Source: Clostridiales bacterium (GTDB taxonomy: Bacteria; Bacillota; Clostridia; Christensenellales; Borkfalkiaceae). From it: 64,000 nucleotides of DNA. Below the pieces are notes generated by a model. It did not search any database, was not told where the DNA came from, and worked only from the letters and a program-made list of their open reading frames with translations. The position numbers and the translations under genes are program-made. The DNA is taken from contig SVHN01000009.1 in NCBI GenBank assembly GCA_015055805.1, positions 1-64,000 of the forward strand, read 5' to 3'. How positions within the stretch are numbered: position 1 is the stretch's first letter; each line of letters begins with the position of its first letter. Below are positions 8,270-15,417 of the stretch, piece after piece.

Positions 8270-8284
8270 GATAATATATTTCTA

Positions 8285-9454
8285 TTAAAAACTGAGTTCA
8301 AATATTTCTTTTACTCTTTGATAGTCAAGGGGCAAATAACTCTTTATTTCACGAGTTTTTCCGTAAGTGCAAAGGTCTGCAAGCCTTTCAATGCTTTGCT
8401 TTTCAATCCCAAGTTCTCTTAAAGTTAAGGGCATTTTTATATAGGCAAAAAACTCTTTTATTTTGTCTATGCCTTTCTCTGCGGCTTTTATGTCGTCGCT
8501 CTCACAAACGCCGAACACACGCCTTGCAAACTGAGCAAACCTTTGGGGGTTTTCCTTATAGATATACTTCATCCAAGCAGGGAATAAAACGGCAAGCCCG
8601 GCGCCGTGCGCAACTCTATCGAACTCTCCGCTTAACGCATGCTCTAACTGGTGCACGGCAAGATAGTTTTCTCTTCCGCAACCGGTAAGTCCGTTATGCG
8701 ATAAACTTGACGCCCACATAATCGTTGCCCTTGCGTTGTAATCGGTAGGGTTTTCCACCAAAACTTTTGCCGCATCTATTACCGATATTAATATACTTTC
8801 GGCAATGCGGTCGGTAAGATCGGTAGGTTCGTGCACGGTAAAATACCGTTCCATAGTATGACTCATTATATCTACTACTCCGCACGCCGTTTGATAATCG
8901 CTTACTGTAAAAGTTAGTTCTGGGTTCATTATGGCAAACTTCAATCTATTGAACTCGGTTGAACAACCTTTTTTCATATTTAATTCAAGGTTAGTAATAA
9001 CCGCAGAATTGCTCATTTCGCTACCTGCTGCCGCCATGGTTAGTATACACGCAACGGGCAGAGCATCTACGGGTTTTTGTTTTCCCATTGAAAAATCCCA
9101 TACGTCGCAGTCTGCTTTCGCGCCAAGTGCCGTGTACTTGCACGAGTCTATAACGCTGCCACCACCAACCGCCAAGATTAGTTCGACCTGTTCTTTTTTC
9201 GCGACTTTTATAGCCTCACGAACGAAAGTAATTTTCGGGTTGGGTTCTACACCGCCCATCTCAACTACTTCAATTCCGTTTTCTGTTAACGAATTAATAA
9301 CGACGTCGTAAAGTCCGCTTTTCTTTACGCTACCCTTGCCGTACTGCATCATTATCTTTTTATAGCCGTATTCACGAATAATACTGCCGACCTGTTTTTC
9401 GGTATCTTTTCCAAAATAAACTTTTGTCGGAGTGTTATAAATAAAGTCTTTCAT
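8285..9454 (-). CDS. Iron-containing alcohol dehydrogenase (BdhA/YqhD-like)
   Basis: This 389-residue group III alcohol dehydrogenase is an NAD(P)H-dependent reductase of aldehydes such as butanal. The N-terminal nucleotide-binding half contains AVGGGSVIDSCKY. The C-terminal half has the metal ligands in VVDIMSHTMERYF (Asp and His) and in HQLEHALSGEFDRVAHGAGLAV (two His), as in the BdhA/YqhD subgroup. AGAGGTG precedes the ATG. It stands alone as a monocistronic gene between two terminators. The role is probably fermentative or aldehyde detoxification; the specific substrate cannot be told. Confidence 0.93.
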   Translation of the reverse strand: MKDFIYNTPTKVYFGKDTEKQVGSIIREYGYKKIMMQYGKGSVKKSGLYDVVINSLTENGIEVVEMGGVEPNPKITFVREAIKVAKKEQVELILAVGGGSVIDSCKYTALGAKADCDVWDFSMGKQKPVDALPVACILTMAAAGSEMSNSAVITNLELNMKKGCSTEFNRLKFAIMNPELTFTVSDYQTACGVVDIMSHTMERYFTVHEPTDLTDRIAESILISVIDAAKVLVENPTDYNARATIMWASSLSHNGLTGCGRENYLAVHQLEHALSGEFDRVAHGAGLAVLFPAWMKYIYKENPQRFAQFARRVFGVCESDDIKAAEKGIDKIKEFFAYIKMPLTLRELGIEKQSIERLADLCTYGKTREIKSYLPLDYQRVKEIFELSF

Positions 9455-9514
9455 AATACACCTCTTTAACTATTGTAATATTATTTTACCACAACGCCTT
9501 TAAAATCCCAACAA

Positions 9515-9548
9515 AAAAATACGCAGCTCAATAAAACTGCGTATTTTT
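9515..9548 (-). terminator. Intrinsic terminator of the DUF1508 gene
   Basis: The inverted repeat AATACGCAG / CTGCGTATT with a 10-base loop is flanked by A and T runs. It lies directly downstream of the stop of the gene at 9562-10809 and upstream of the alcohol dehydrogenase start region. Confidence 0.88.
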
Positions 9549-9561
9549 ATTTTTTTCTTTA

Positions 9562-10809
9562 TTATTCTATGGTTGAATTTACTGCAAAGCGACGAACCGA
9601 TTCGATCGCGCTTTCACAAGAATCTAGCGACTCGTAAGCCTCACCGATACAGATAACCGATTTTTGCGCCGTGCGAAGTTTGTAGTAAAATCTGCCAAAC
9701 TTGTCGTGGTCTATTACGAAGTTACCTTCGGTAGCGTTCTTTCTTACAGATTCGATAGCGTTTTCCGCGCTCTTTTTCTGCGCAACTTCTTCGGTCGCAA
9801 GCATAAGTTGACCGTTATTTGCAAAAAGTTTAGCAGTGAACTTTCCTTCTTCGGTCTTTTCAATACGCCACTTACCGCGCGCGCCACCTTCGGGGATTTC
9901 CTTTGCGGTGTAACTTATATATTTTTCGCTTTCGCTAACTCCTGCTACTACGGGAGAGTCCGCCGCAATACGCTTAACTGACTCTACTGCCTTTAAGCAT
10001 TGATCCTTGGACTTATAAATTTCACCAGCGCAAAGCAATCTGTTGTTCGCGCTCTTTAATTTATAGTAGTAATTCTTGTTCTTGTCTTGGTAAATAACGA
10101 AACTTCCGGTAGTAACACCTTTTTTAATGGTTTCAACACCAGTTCTTGCGCCCTCTTCGGTAGTGTAAATTTCACTAGACAACATAACTTCACCGTTAGA
10201 CGCTAAAAGTTTGGATATGTATTCGCCCTCGCTCTTGATTTCGATTATCCACTTTCCGACAACCTTTTTGGTTTTAGCAGGTGCTTTTTCTGCCTTTTCT
10301 TCGGGGACTTCTTCTACTACGGGCTTAACTTCTTGCTTTTTCTCTTCCGCTTTTTTCTCTGCCGTCTTTGGCTTAGCCGGCGTTTTCTTTTCCTTTGCAG
10401 GTGCTTTTGCCGCAGGTTTTGCCTTTTCTTGCGCAGGCTGATCTTCAACCTTTTCTTCTATAATAGGCTCAGACTTTTCTTCTGCTACTTTTTCTTCCAC
10501 CTTTTCTTCTACCGTTTTTGCAGGAACTTCTTCTACCACGGGTTTAACTTCTTCAACAGGCTCAACTTCTTCCTTTTTCTCTTCTGCCGCAGGCTGAACA
10601 TTTTTGTCGTGCAGAACGCTGCACATTACGACTTCTTGCTCTTTCTTGTTTTTGCCTTTCTTTGTAGCCTTGACTATCAATACGATAATTAAAACGACAA
10701 CCAAAAGTGCTAAAACGAGTGCGATAATGCCAGTCACCAACAAATCAAGCCCTAAAGTATCGGCAACAGGTTTTAAAATCGGGGTAATAATTTCTTTAAT
10801 TTTATCCAT
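9562..10809 (-). CDS. Membrane-anchored protein with four DUF1508 (YegP) repeats
   Basis: The 415-residue protein starts with a single hydrophobic anchor (LLVTGIIALVLALLVVVLIIVLIV, about residues 24-47). A long charged linker rich in Lys, Glu, Ala, Pro and Val follows (about 60-180). After it come two tandem double modules of DUF1508: GKWIIEIKSEG... near 187 and GKWRIEKTEEG... near 313. Each holds paired repeats around ANNG.LML..E and Y.KL.SA. DUF1508 proteins of the YegP type have unknown function. A cytoplasmic orientation of the repeats is plausible because the linker is highly charged. The TATAAGGAGTCGG region provides a good ribosome binding site, and a sigma-A promoter lies at 10850-10878. 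Confidence 0.85.
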   Translation of the reverse strand: MDKIKEIITPILKPVADTLGLDLLVTGIIALVLALLVVVLIIVLIVKATKKGKNKKEQEVVMCSVLHDKNVQPAAEEKKEEVEPVEEVKPVVEEVPAKTVEEKVEEKVAEEKSEPIIEEKVEDQPAQEKAKPAAKAPAKEKKTPAKPKTAEKKAEEKKQEVKPVVEEVPEEKAEKAPAKTKKVVGKWIIEIKSEGEYISKLLASNGEVMLSSEIYTTEEGARTGVETIKKGVTTGSFVIYQDKNKNYYYKLKSANNRLLCAGEIYKSKDQCLKAVESVKRIAADSPVVAGVSESEKYISYTAKEIPEGGARGKWRIEKTEEGKFTAKLFANNGQLMLATEEVAQKKSAENAIESVRKNATEGNFVIDHDKFGRFYYKLRTAQKSVICIGEAYESLDSCESAIESVRRFAVNSTIE

Positions 10810-10849
10810 ATCCGACTCCTTATATAAATAATTTATTACTTGTTAATAT

Positions 10850-10878
10850 ATAGTAACACAAATTTTTGAAAAGTGCAA
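10850..10878 (-). promoter_or_regulatory. Sigma-A promoter of the DUF1508 gene
   Basis: Read on the minus strand, TTGCAC (10878-10873) and TACTAT (10855-10850) are separated by 17 bp, about 40 bp upstream of the start codon at 10809. Confidence 0.65.
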
Positions 10879-10922
10879 TAACGAAATGGCAAAAAAATAA
10901 AAAATTTTGCTTAAATTTATAC

Positions 10923-11233
10923 CAAGACAAGGAAAACGAAAAGCCACCGTCAGGCGCGTACTTTTTTGTACGTAACTGATGGTGGCTTGATGTTTGACAC
11001 AACACAATAAAATTTTAGTGAAGAGTGAATAATGAAGAGTGAAGAGTTGTGGTATAAATTTGTGTGCCGAAGAAACAAGCAAGACAAGGAAAACGAAAAG
11101 CCACCGTCAGGCGCGTACTTTTCGTACGTAACTGATGGTGGCTTGATGTTTGACACAGTATTGAAATTTTAGTAAAGAGTGAATAATGAAGGGTGAAGAG
11201 TTGTGGTATAAATTTGTGTGCCGAAGAAACAAG
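10923..11233. repeat. Two tandem copies of a 154-157 bp repeat with hairpins
   Basis: Two direct copies (10923-11079 and 11080-11233) are more than 90 percent alike. Each opens with CAAGACAAGGAAAACGAAAA, forms a long hairpin AAGCCACCGTCAG...CTGATGGTGGCTT (10941-10988 and 11098-11144) and ends with GTGTGCCGAAGAAACAAG. The last part, plus the AAGCAagaCAAGG start, equals the left end of the dispersed element at 11216-11338, so the array seems built on that element family. Short open frames here are unlikely to be genes. The array fills the 517-bp gap between the DUF1508 gene and degV. Confidence 0.85.
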
Positions 11234-11338
11234 CAATGCAAGGCTCGGAAAAGGGTTTGGACTGAGTTGACCTTGTTGGTCACGAAGGTCAAATCCCTTT
11301 TACAGTAAACGCAGCAGTGCGCCGTTTATTCGGTGCAC
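11216..11338. repeat. MITE-like palindromic element overlapping the degV stop codon
   Basis: The terminal inverted repeats GTGTGCCGAAGAAAC and GTTTATTCGGTGCAC bound a 123-bp element. Its core reads CAAGGCTCG, AAAAGGGTTTGGACTGAG, then the hairpin TTGACCTTGTTGGTCACGAAGGTCAA, then ATCCCTTTT and CAGTAAACGC. The right terminal repeat contains the last codons and the stop of degV (11326-11328). Close relatives lie at 25066-25186, 25199-25316 and 40906-41034. Confidence 0.75.
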
Positions 11339-12177
11339 AAACCGTCGTTGAAATAAAGAATACCCAAAGTATTTCCGCCGCAATGGCTTGCTATGGTGCA
11401 GCCGGCAAACGTTTCGTATATGTTCTTAAATCCACGCTCAACAAGAGCGGCTTTTGCGGCTTGAACCATTTCTGGTGTAGCAGTAGTATAGGTTACGAAA
11501 ACCTTGTCAAGATCAGGGGTATTAAATTCGTCTAGGGTTTCCTGACAGTATTTTGCAACGACTTTTTCCATCGTTCCGCGATATTTTTTATCCGCGCCCA
11601 TCTTGCCTTCTTTAACGATAATTCTTGGGCGAAGTTTTAATAGGTTCGCGCCAAAGTAAGCAAGGCTACCGCATCTGCCGCCTTTATAGAGATAATCAAG
11701 TCTTTCGATAACGAAACTTACTTGAAGTTTAGATACCCTATCTTGAACCTTTGCTGCGATTTCTTCGGGCGCAACGCCTGCATCTGCAAGTTCACGAGCG
11801 TAAATTGCAAGAAGTCCTATACCTGTTGACAAACTTAAACTGTCAACGGTGTAAACGTCGTTAAGGTTTTTTGCCGCGCGGAAAGCGTTCCCACAAGACG
11901 AAGACAGTCCACTTGATAAGCATACGTGAACGACAGCGTCGTAGTCCTTTTTAAGTTCTTCAAAGTACTCGGTGTACTCGAACTCGTTTATGGCGTTGGT
12001 CTTAGGTAAAGAGCCTAACTCGTCAACTTTTTTAAATAAGTCGGGGGTGGAAATTTCACCGTCTTTAAAGGTTTCGTCACCTAAAACTATTTGGTAAGGT
12101 ATAACTTTTATATCGTATTTTTCAAGTAAATCTTTGGTTAAATCGTTGGTTGATTCAACGGATACTGCAATTTTCAT
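11326..12177 (-). CDS. DegV family fatty-acid-binding protein
   Basis: The 283-residue DegV-family protein resembles FakB, which carries a fatty acid for phosphorylation by the FakA kinase. It has the DegV landmarks: the N-terminal KIAVSVESTNDL strand and loop, the CLSSGLSSSCGNA motif in place of the common hS-x-x-L-S-G-T-Y-x-A, the YTVDSLSLSTG segment, and KLQVSFVIERLDYLYKGGR. No fakA gene is in the window. A sigma-A promoter lies at 12205-12233 and GGAGA precedes the start. The last two codons and the stop fall inside the inverted repeat of a dispersed element, so the C-terminus may have been set by that insertion. Confidence 0.9.
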   Translation of the reverse strand: MKIAVSVESTNDLTKDLLEKYDIKVIPYQIVLGDETFKDGEISTPDLFKKVDELGSLPKTNAINEFEYTEYFEELKKDYDAVVHVCLSSGLSSSCGNAFRAAKNLNDVYTVDSLSLSTGIGLLAIYARELADAGVAPEEIAAKVQDRVSKLQVSFVIERLDYLYKGGRCGSLAYFGANLLKLRPRIIVKEGKMGADKKYRGTMEKVVAKYCQETLDEFNTPDLDKVFVTYTTATPEMVQAAKAALVERGFKNIYETFAGCTIASHCGGNTLGILYFNDGLCTE

Positions 12178-12204
12178 ACATCTAATCTCCGATTATTTTT
12201 AAAT

Positions 12205-12233
12205 ATTTTAGCATATTTTTGTTGTTATGACAA
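12205..12233 (-). promoter_or_regulatory. Sigma-A promoter of degV
   Basis: On the minus strand TTGTCA (12233-12228) and TAAAAT (12210-12205) are 17 bp apart, about 28 bp upstream of the start codon. The -35 box is part of a small inverted repeat GTTGTCATAACAAC. Confidence 0.65.
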
Positions 12234-12295
12234 CTATTTTAGCACTAAATATGCGCACACCTTTCTTTGAATTTAATTTTTTTCAAGAAAAATAC

Positions 12296-12324
12296 TTGCT
12301 TTAATTCGTGTAATAGTTTATTAT
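12296..12324 (+). promoter_or_regulatory. Sigma-A promoter of aspS
   Basis: TTGCTT (12296-12301) and TATTAT (12319-12324) are 17 bp apart, about 50 bp upstream of the ATG at 12375. Confidence 0.65.
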
Positions 12325-12374
12325 ATTAATAATTATACAATAGAGTAAAAATAACAATGCTTAGGAGTAAAATT

Positions 12375-13712
12375 ATGGACAAAATCAACGGAACAGTTTT
12401 AACCGACACCATAGATTTTTCGGAATTTAGTAAGCACGACGGAGAAGTTGTTTCTATCCGCGGTTACGTTCACCGTATTCGTGAAATGACCGGCTTTTCT
12501 TTCGTTATTATAAGAACGGCAAAAGACACCGTTCAATGCGTATACGCGCCCGAATTTTCCGATTACCGTTGGGACGAAAAGATATGCGAAGAGGCTTGCG
12601 TTAAGGTAACGGGTAAGGTCGTTTCAAGTAAGGACGCTAAGGGTAACGACAGATACGAACTTCAAATCCACGATATCAAAATTTTATCGTTGCCTGCTGA
12701 AGGTCTTCCTATCGTCATCAATAAAAAACAACTCGATAATATTCAGCTTTCAACCGTTTTGGACCTTCGCCCTATCGCTATGCGTAACCCAAAAGAGCGC
12801 GCTATCTTTAAAGTTCAGGAAGGTATCGCAAGAGGGTTTAGAGAATACCTTATGAAAAACGGATTTACTGAAATCCGTTCGCCTAAAATCGTGTTTGCCG
12901 GCGCAGAAGGCGGTACTAACATATTTAAGCTAGACTACTTCGGCAAAGAAGTTTTCCTTGCTCAGTCCCCACAGCTTTATAAGCAAGCACTCGTTGGCGT
13001 TTACGAAAGAGTTTTTGAGATCGCGCCCGTTTTCCGCGCAGAACATCACGACACTTCGCGTCACTTAAATGAGTATACTTCTATGGACTTAGAAATGGGC
13101 TTTATCAACGGCTTTGAAGATATTATGAATACCGAAGTTGGTGCGCTCAAATATATTATGAATCTTCTTAAAACCGAATACAAGGAAGAAGTTGAACTTC
13201 TTCACGCCGATATCCCCGAAATTACCGATATCCCCGTGATTAAGTTTATGGACGCTAAAGAACTACTAATGAAAAAGTTCAAGTATCAACCGCAGGATAT
13301 GAAAGACTTCGACCCACAGGAAGAAGAACTTTTAGGTAAATACGCTAAAAAGGAATTAGGTAGCGACTTTTTGTTCGTAACCCACTATCCGTCAAAGAAA
13401 CGTCCGTTCTATACTATGGACGATCCCGCAGACCCCGAATACACACTTTCTTTCGACCTTTTGTTTAGGGGCTTAGAAATAACTTCGGGCGGTCAACGTA
13501 TTCACGACTATAAAGAACAGGTTGCAAAAATGGAAAAACTCGGCATGAACCCCGAACTGTTTGAAACCTATCTTATGCTCCACAAATACGGCGCGCCACC
13601 CCACGGCGGTTTAGGTATCGGCTTAGAAAGACTTACCATGCACCTACTCGGCGCAAAGAACGTTAGAGAAACCACAATGTTCCCCCGTGATATAAACAGG
13701 GTTACACCGTAA
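12375..13712 (+). CDS. aspS: Aspartate--tRNA(Asp/Asn) ligase, archaeal/eukaryotic type
   Basis: The 445-residue class II synthetase has an N-terminal OB-fold anticodon-binding domain (about 1-105) and a catalytic domain with motif 2 (FRAEHHDTSRHLNEYTSMD) and motif 3 (GLGIGLERLTMHLLGA). It lacks the roughly 100-residue GAD insertion of bacterial AspRS and so belongs to the short archaeal-type group found in many Clostridia. Such enzymes are often non-discriminating and charge tRNA-Asn as well, with GatCAB finishing the job; that is inferred here. ATG 12375 is chosen because AGGAG lies eight bases upstream. The gene stands alone, with its own promoter and terminator. Confidence 0.92.
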   Translation: MDKINGTVLTDTIDFSEFSKHDGEVVSIRGYVHRIREMTGFSFVIIRTAKDTVQCVYAPEFSDYRWDEKICEEACVKVTGKVVSSKDAKGNDRYELQIHDIKILSLPAEGLPIVINKKQLDNIQLSTVLDLRPIAMRNPKERAIFKVQEGIARGFREYLMKNGFTEIRSPKIVFAGAEGGTNIFKLDYFGKEVFLAQSPQLYKQALVGVYERVFEIAPVFRAEHHDTSRHLNEYTSMDLEMGFINGFEDIMNTEVGALKYIMNLLKTEYKEEVELLHADIPEITDIPVIKFMDAKELLMKKFKYQPQDMKDFDPQEEELLGKYAKKELGSDFLFVTHYPSKKRPFYTMDDPADPEYTLSFDLLFRGLEITSGGQRIHDYKEQVAKMEKLGMNPELFETYLMLHKYGAPPHGGLGIGLERLTMHLLGAKNVRETTMFPRDINRVTP

Positions 13713-13729
13713 AAAAATACTGACACTCA

Positions 13730-13759
13730 AAAGGCTGTTGCAAAATCGCAACAGCCTTT
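13730..13759. terminator. Bidirectional intrinsic terminator after aspS
   Basis: The hairpin AAAGGCTGTTGC / GCAACAGCCTTT with a 6-base loop sits between aspS and the convergent ribbon-helix-helix gene, followed by a T-rich tail. Confidence 0.9.
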
Positions 13760-13763
13760 ACTT

Positions 13764-13967
13764 TTATTTTATATCTAATTCTATTGGTTTATCTATCTCT
13801 TCGCCGACGTATTTGCCGTTCTTCTTGCGCTGTTTTACACACTCTGTAAGTAGATACTCTATCTGTCCGTTTATTGAGCGGAAGTCGTCCTCTGCCCACG
13901 AGGCTATGGCGTCGAAGAGTTTTTCCGATACCCTCAAGGGTATCTGTTTCTTTCCGCTATCACTCAT
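13764..13967 (-). CDS. Small Arc/MetJ-type ribbon-helix-helix DNA-binding protein
   Basis: The 67-residue protein begins with a beta-strand KKQIPLRVSEKLFDAIASWA followed by helices with RSINGQIEYLLTE. This is the Arc-type ribbon-helix-helix pattern (the S-x-N-x-x-I turn between helices). Such proteins act as dimers or tetramers that insert the beta-strand into the major groove of short palindromic boxes. The C-terminal tail is charged. It starts one base after the stop of the SPFH gene, so the two are translationally coupled. The operon promoter carries two adjacent TGATATCA palindromes (15020-15038), the kind of paired site ribbon-helix-helix proteins bind. Autoregulation is a reasonable inference. 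Confidence 0.85.
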   Translation of the reverse strand: MSDSGKKQIPLRVSEKLFDAIASWAEDDFRSINGQIEYLLTECVKQRKKNGKYVGEEIDKPIELDIK

Positions 13968-13968
13968 A

Positions 13969-15000
13969 TTAATATAGGCTTCCCGAATTTACTATGGGTT
14001 GGGCGTCGCGGTTACCGCAGAGTACTACCAAGAGATTTGATACCATAGCGGCTTTTCTCTCTTCGTCAAGGTTGACTATATCTTTTTCGTTAAGTTTTTC
14101 AAGTGCCATTTCAACCATGCCGACTGCGCCGTCAACTATCATCTTTCTTGCGTCAATGATAGCAGATGCTTGTTGACGCTGCAACATTACTGCTGCGATT
14201 TCAGGTGCGTAAGCAAGATAAGTTATTCTTGCCTCTATAACTTCAATACCAGCCTCGTCAACTCTCGACTGAATTTCGTCACGGATTCTCTTAGCAACAA
14301 CTTCGCTTGACCCCCTTAAACTACCTTCGTCAGCCAAGCCGTCGCCAGTAGTGTCAACGTTGGGTGCAACGTCGTAAGGATAAATTCTTACAATATTTCT
14401 TAGCGCGCTATCACATTGAAGTGAAAGGTATTCTTTGTAGTTATCTACGTTAAATACAGCCTTAGCCGTATCAACGACTTTCCACATAACGGCAATTCCT
14501 ATCTCGATAGGGTTACCTAAACAGTCGTTTATTTTTTGACGACTGTTATTTAAGGTCATAATCTTTAACGATATCTTCTTATCAACCGCATTAAAAGAAA
14601 TACTGCCGTTTGCGTTTACTTTTACGCCCACGGGCTCTGCTTCCCTATTTACGTCACCGCTTTGATTGAGTTTAGTTTTAGCAGCAGGGTTTACGCTCGC
14701 GCAGAAAGGATTGACAAAATAAAATCCATCACCCTTAATAGTTCCTACGTATTTACCGAATAAGGTCAATACTAACGCTTCTTGCGGCTTTAATATTCTA
14801 AGCCCTAAATAAGGTATCCAGCCGATACACATCCACACACCGCCGACTATCATAAGCGCGCCGCCTATAACACCCGAACTTGCATTTTCAACTATAACCG
14901 CGCCAACGATAAAAAGCGCAAGCGCAACTAAATACCCGACCGACGTCAACAACAAAACCGCCATGCCGTGCTTTCTGTTATTAAGTACTTTTTCTTGCAT
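13969..15000 (-). CDS. SPFH (band 7/prohibitin-like) domain membrane protein
   Basis: The 343-residue protein has two N-terminal hydrophobic segments (VLLLTSVGYLVALALFIVGAVI and GGALMIVGGVWMCIGWI, about residues 14-65). A band-7/SPFH domain follows (about 70-260), with RSSE-like GSSEVVAKRIRDEIQSRVDEAGIEVIEARI, then a helical region rich in Gln, Arg and Ala. SPFH proteins form large membrane-associated oligomeric cages that organise lipids and proteases. In this subfamily a ribbon-helix-helix gene often follows, as here. The promoter overlaps a double palindrome shared with the ABC exporter operon at 27.8 kb, so both may answer to the same membrane or envelope signal. Confidence 0.88.
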   Translation of the reverse strand: MQEKVLNNRKHGMAVLLLTSVGYLVALALFIVGAVIVENASSGVIGGALMIVGGVWMCIGWIPYLGLRILKPQEALVLTLFGKYVGTIKGDGFYFVNPFCASVNPAAKTKLNQSGDVNREAEPVGVKVNANGSISFNAVDKKISLKIMTLNNSRQKINDCLGNPIEIGIAVMWKVVDTAKAVFNVDNYKEYLSLQCDSALRNIVRIYPYDVAPNVDTTGDGLADEGSLRGSSEVVAKRIRDEIQSRVDEAGIEVIEARITYLAYAPEIAAVMLQRQQASAIIDARKMIVDGAVGMVEMALEKLNEKDIVNLDEERKAAMVSNLLVVLCGNRDAQPIVNSGSLY

Positions 15001-15019
15001 AATTTTTCTCCTTTTATTT

Positions 15020-15058
15020 TGATATCAAAATGATATCATATATAAATCTTCTTGTCAA
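15020..15058 (-). promoter_or_regulatory. SPFH operon promoter with double TGATATCA operator
   Basis: On the minus strand TTGACA (15058-15053) and TATCAT (15035-15030) are 17 bp apart. Two 8-bp palindromes TGATATCA lie at 15020-15027 and 15031-15038, 11 bp centre to centre, and cover the -10 box. The same layout with identical spacing occurs at 27820-27858. A repressor binding both palindromes would block RNA polymerase. Confidence 0.8.
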
Positions 15059-15064
15059 GGGTTT

Positions 15065-15346
15065 TTATAAAAAAATTTTCAAGCCGTAAAAGATATAAGG
15101 AACGCCGTTGTCAAGAAGTATTTTTTCGGGGGTGGTACTAAATTTTTGGGCGATACTAATTAGGGTGTCGGTTGCCTTGACGGTATAGACGGGGCGATTT
15201 TCTATTTCTATATACAGAATATCACCTTCTAGAATTTCCTGTTCAAGGTTATTAAGGGATATAATTTTTAGGGGTGATAAATTAAAGGCAGAAGAGAGTT
15301 TAGAAACGGTATCGCCTTTTTTTACTCGGTAAAAAAACTTTTTCAT
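15065..15346 (-). CDS. Small protein with two LysM domains
   Basis: The 93-residue protein consists almost only of two LysM motifs: YRVKKGDTVSKLSSAFNLSP (about residues 6-48, ending GDILYIE) and YTVKATDTLISIAQKFSTTP (about 54-93). LysM domains bind N-acetylglucosamine in peptidoglycan or chitin. There is no signal peptide, so it is either cytoplasmic or active inside the developing spore or mother cell, where similar small LysM proteins occur. The second domain ends abruptly after GLKIFL at the stop. The gene is divergent from the spoVB-like gene and ends just upstream of the SPFH operon promoter. Confidence 0.8.
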   Translation of the reverse strand: MKKFFYRVKKGDTVSKLSSAFNLSPLKIISLNNLEQEILEGDILYIEIENRPVYTVKATDTLISIAQKFSTTPEKILLDNGVPYIFYGLKIFL

Positions 15347-15417
15347 ACTGATATTATATTTGCGGTTTTTAACGAATAGAATACTTAAAGGACAGTTTGA
15401 TTTATCGAGGTGAGTGA

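Noticed and set aside
10333-10692. A plus-strand frame rich in Phe, Leu and Arg
   Set aside because: It is the antisense of the Lys/Glu/Ala/Pro linker of the DUF1508 protein; low-complexity linkers always leave such open frames.
10923-11233. A possible CRISPR or tRNA-like array
   Set aside because: Only two copies of about 155 bp without unique spacers are present, and no cas gene is near; the hairpin does not fit a cloverleaf.
10843-11292. Several 60-80 codon minus-strand frames in the repeat array before degV
   Set aside because: They repeat the same residues because they run through the tandem repeats and have no ribosome binding site; the region is non-coding.
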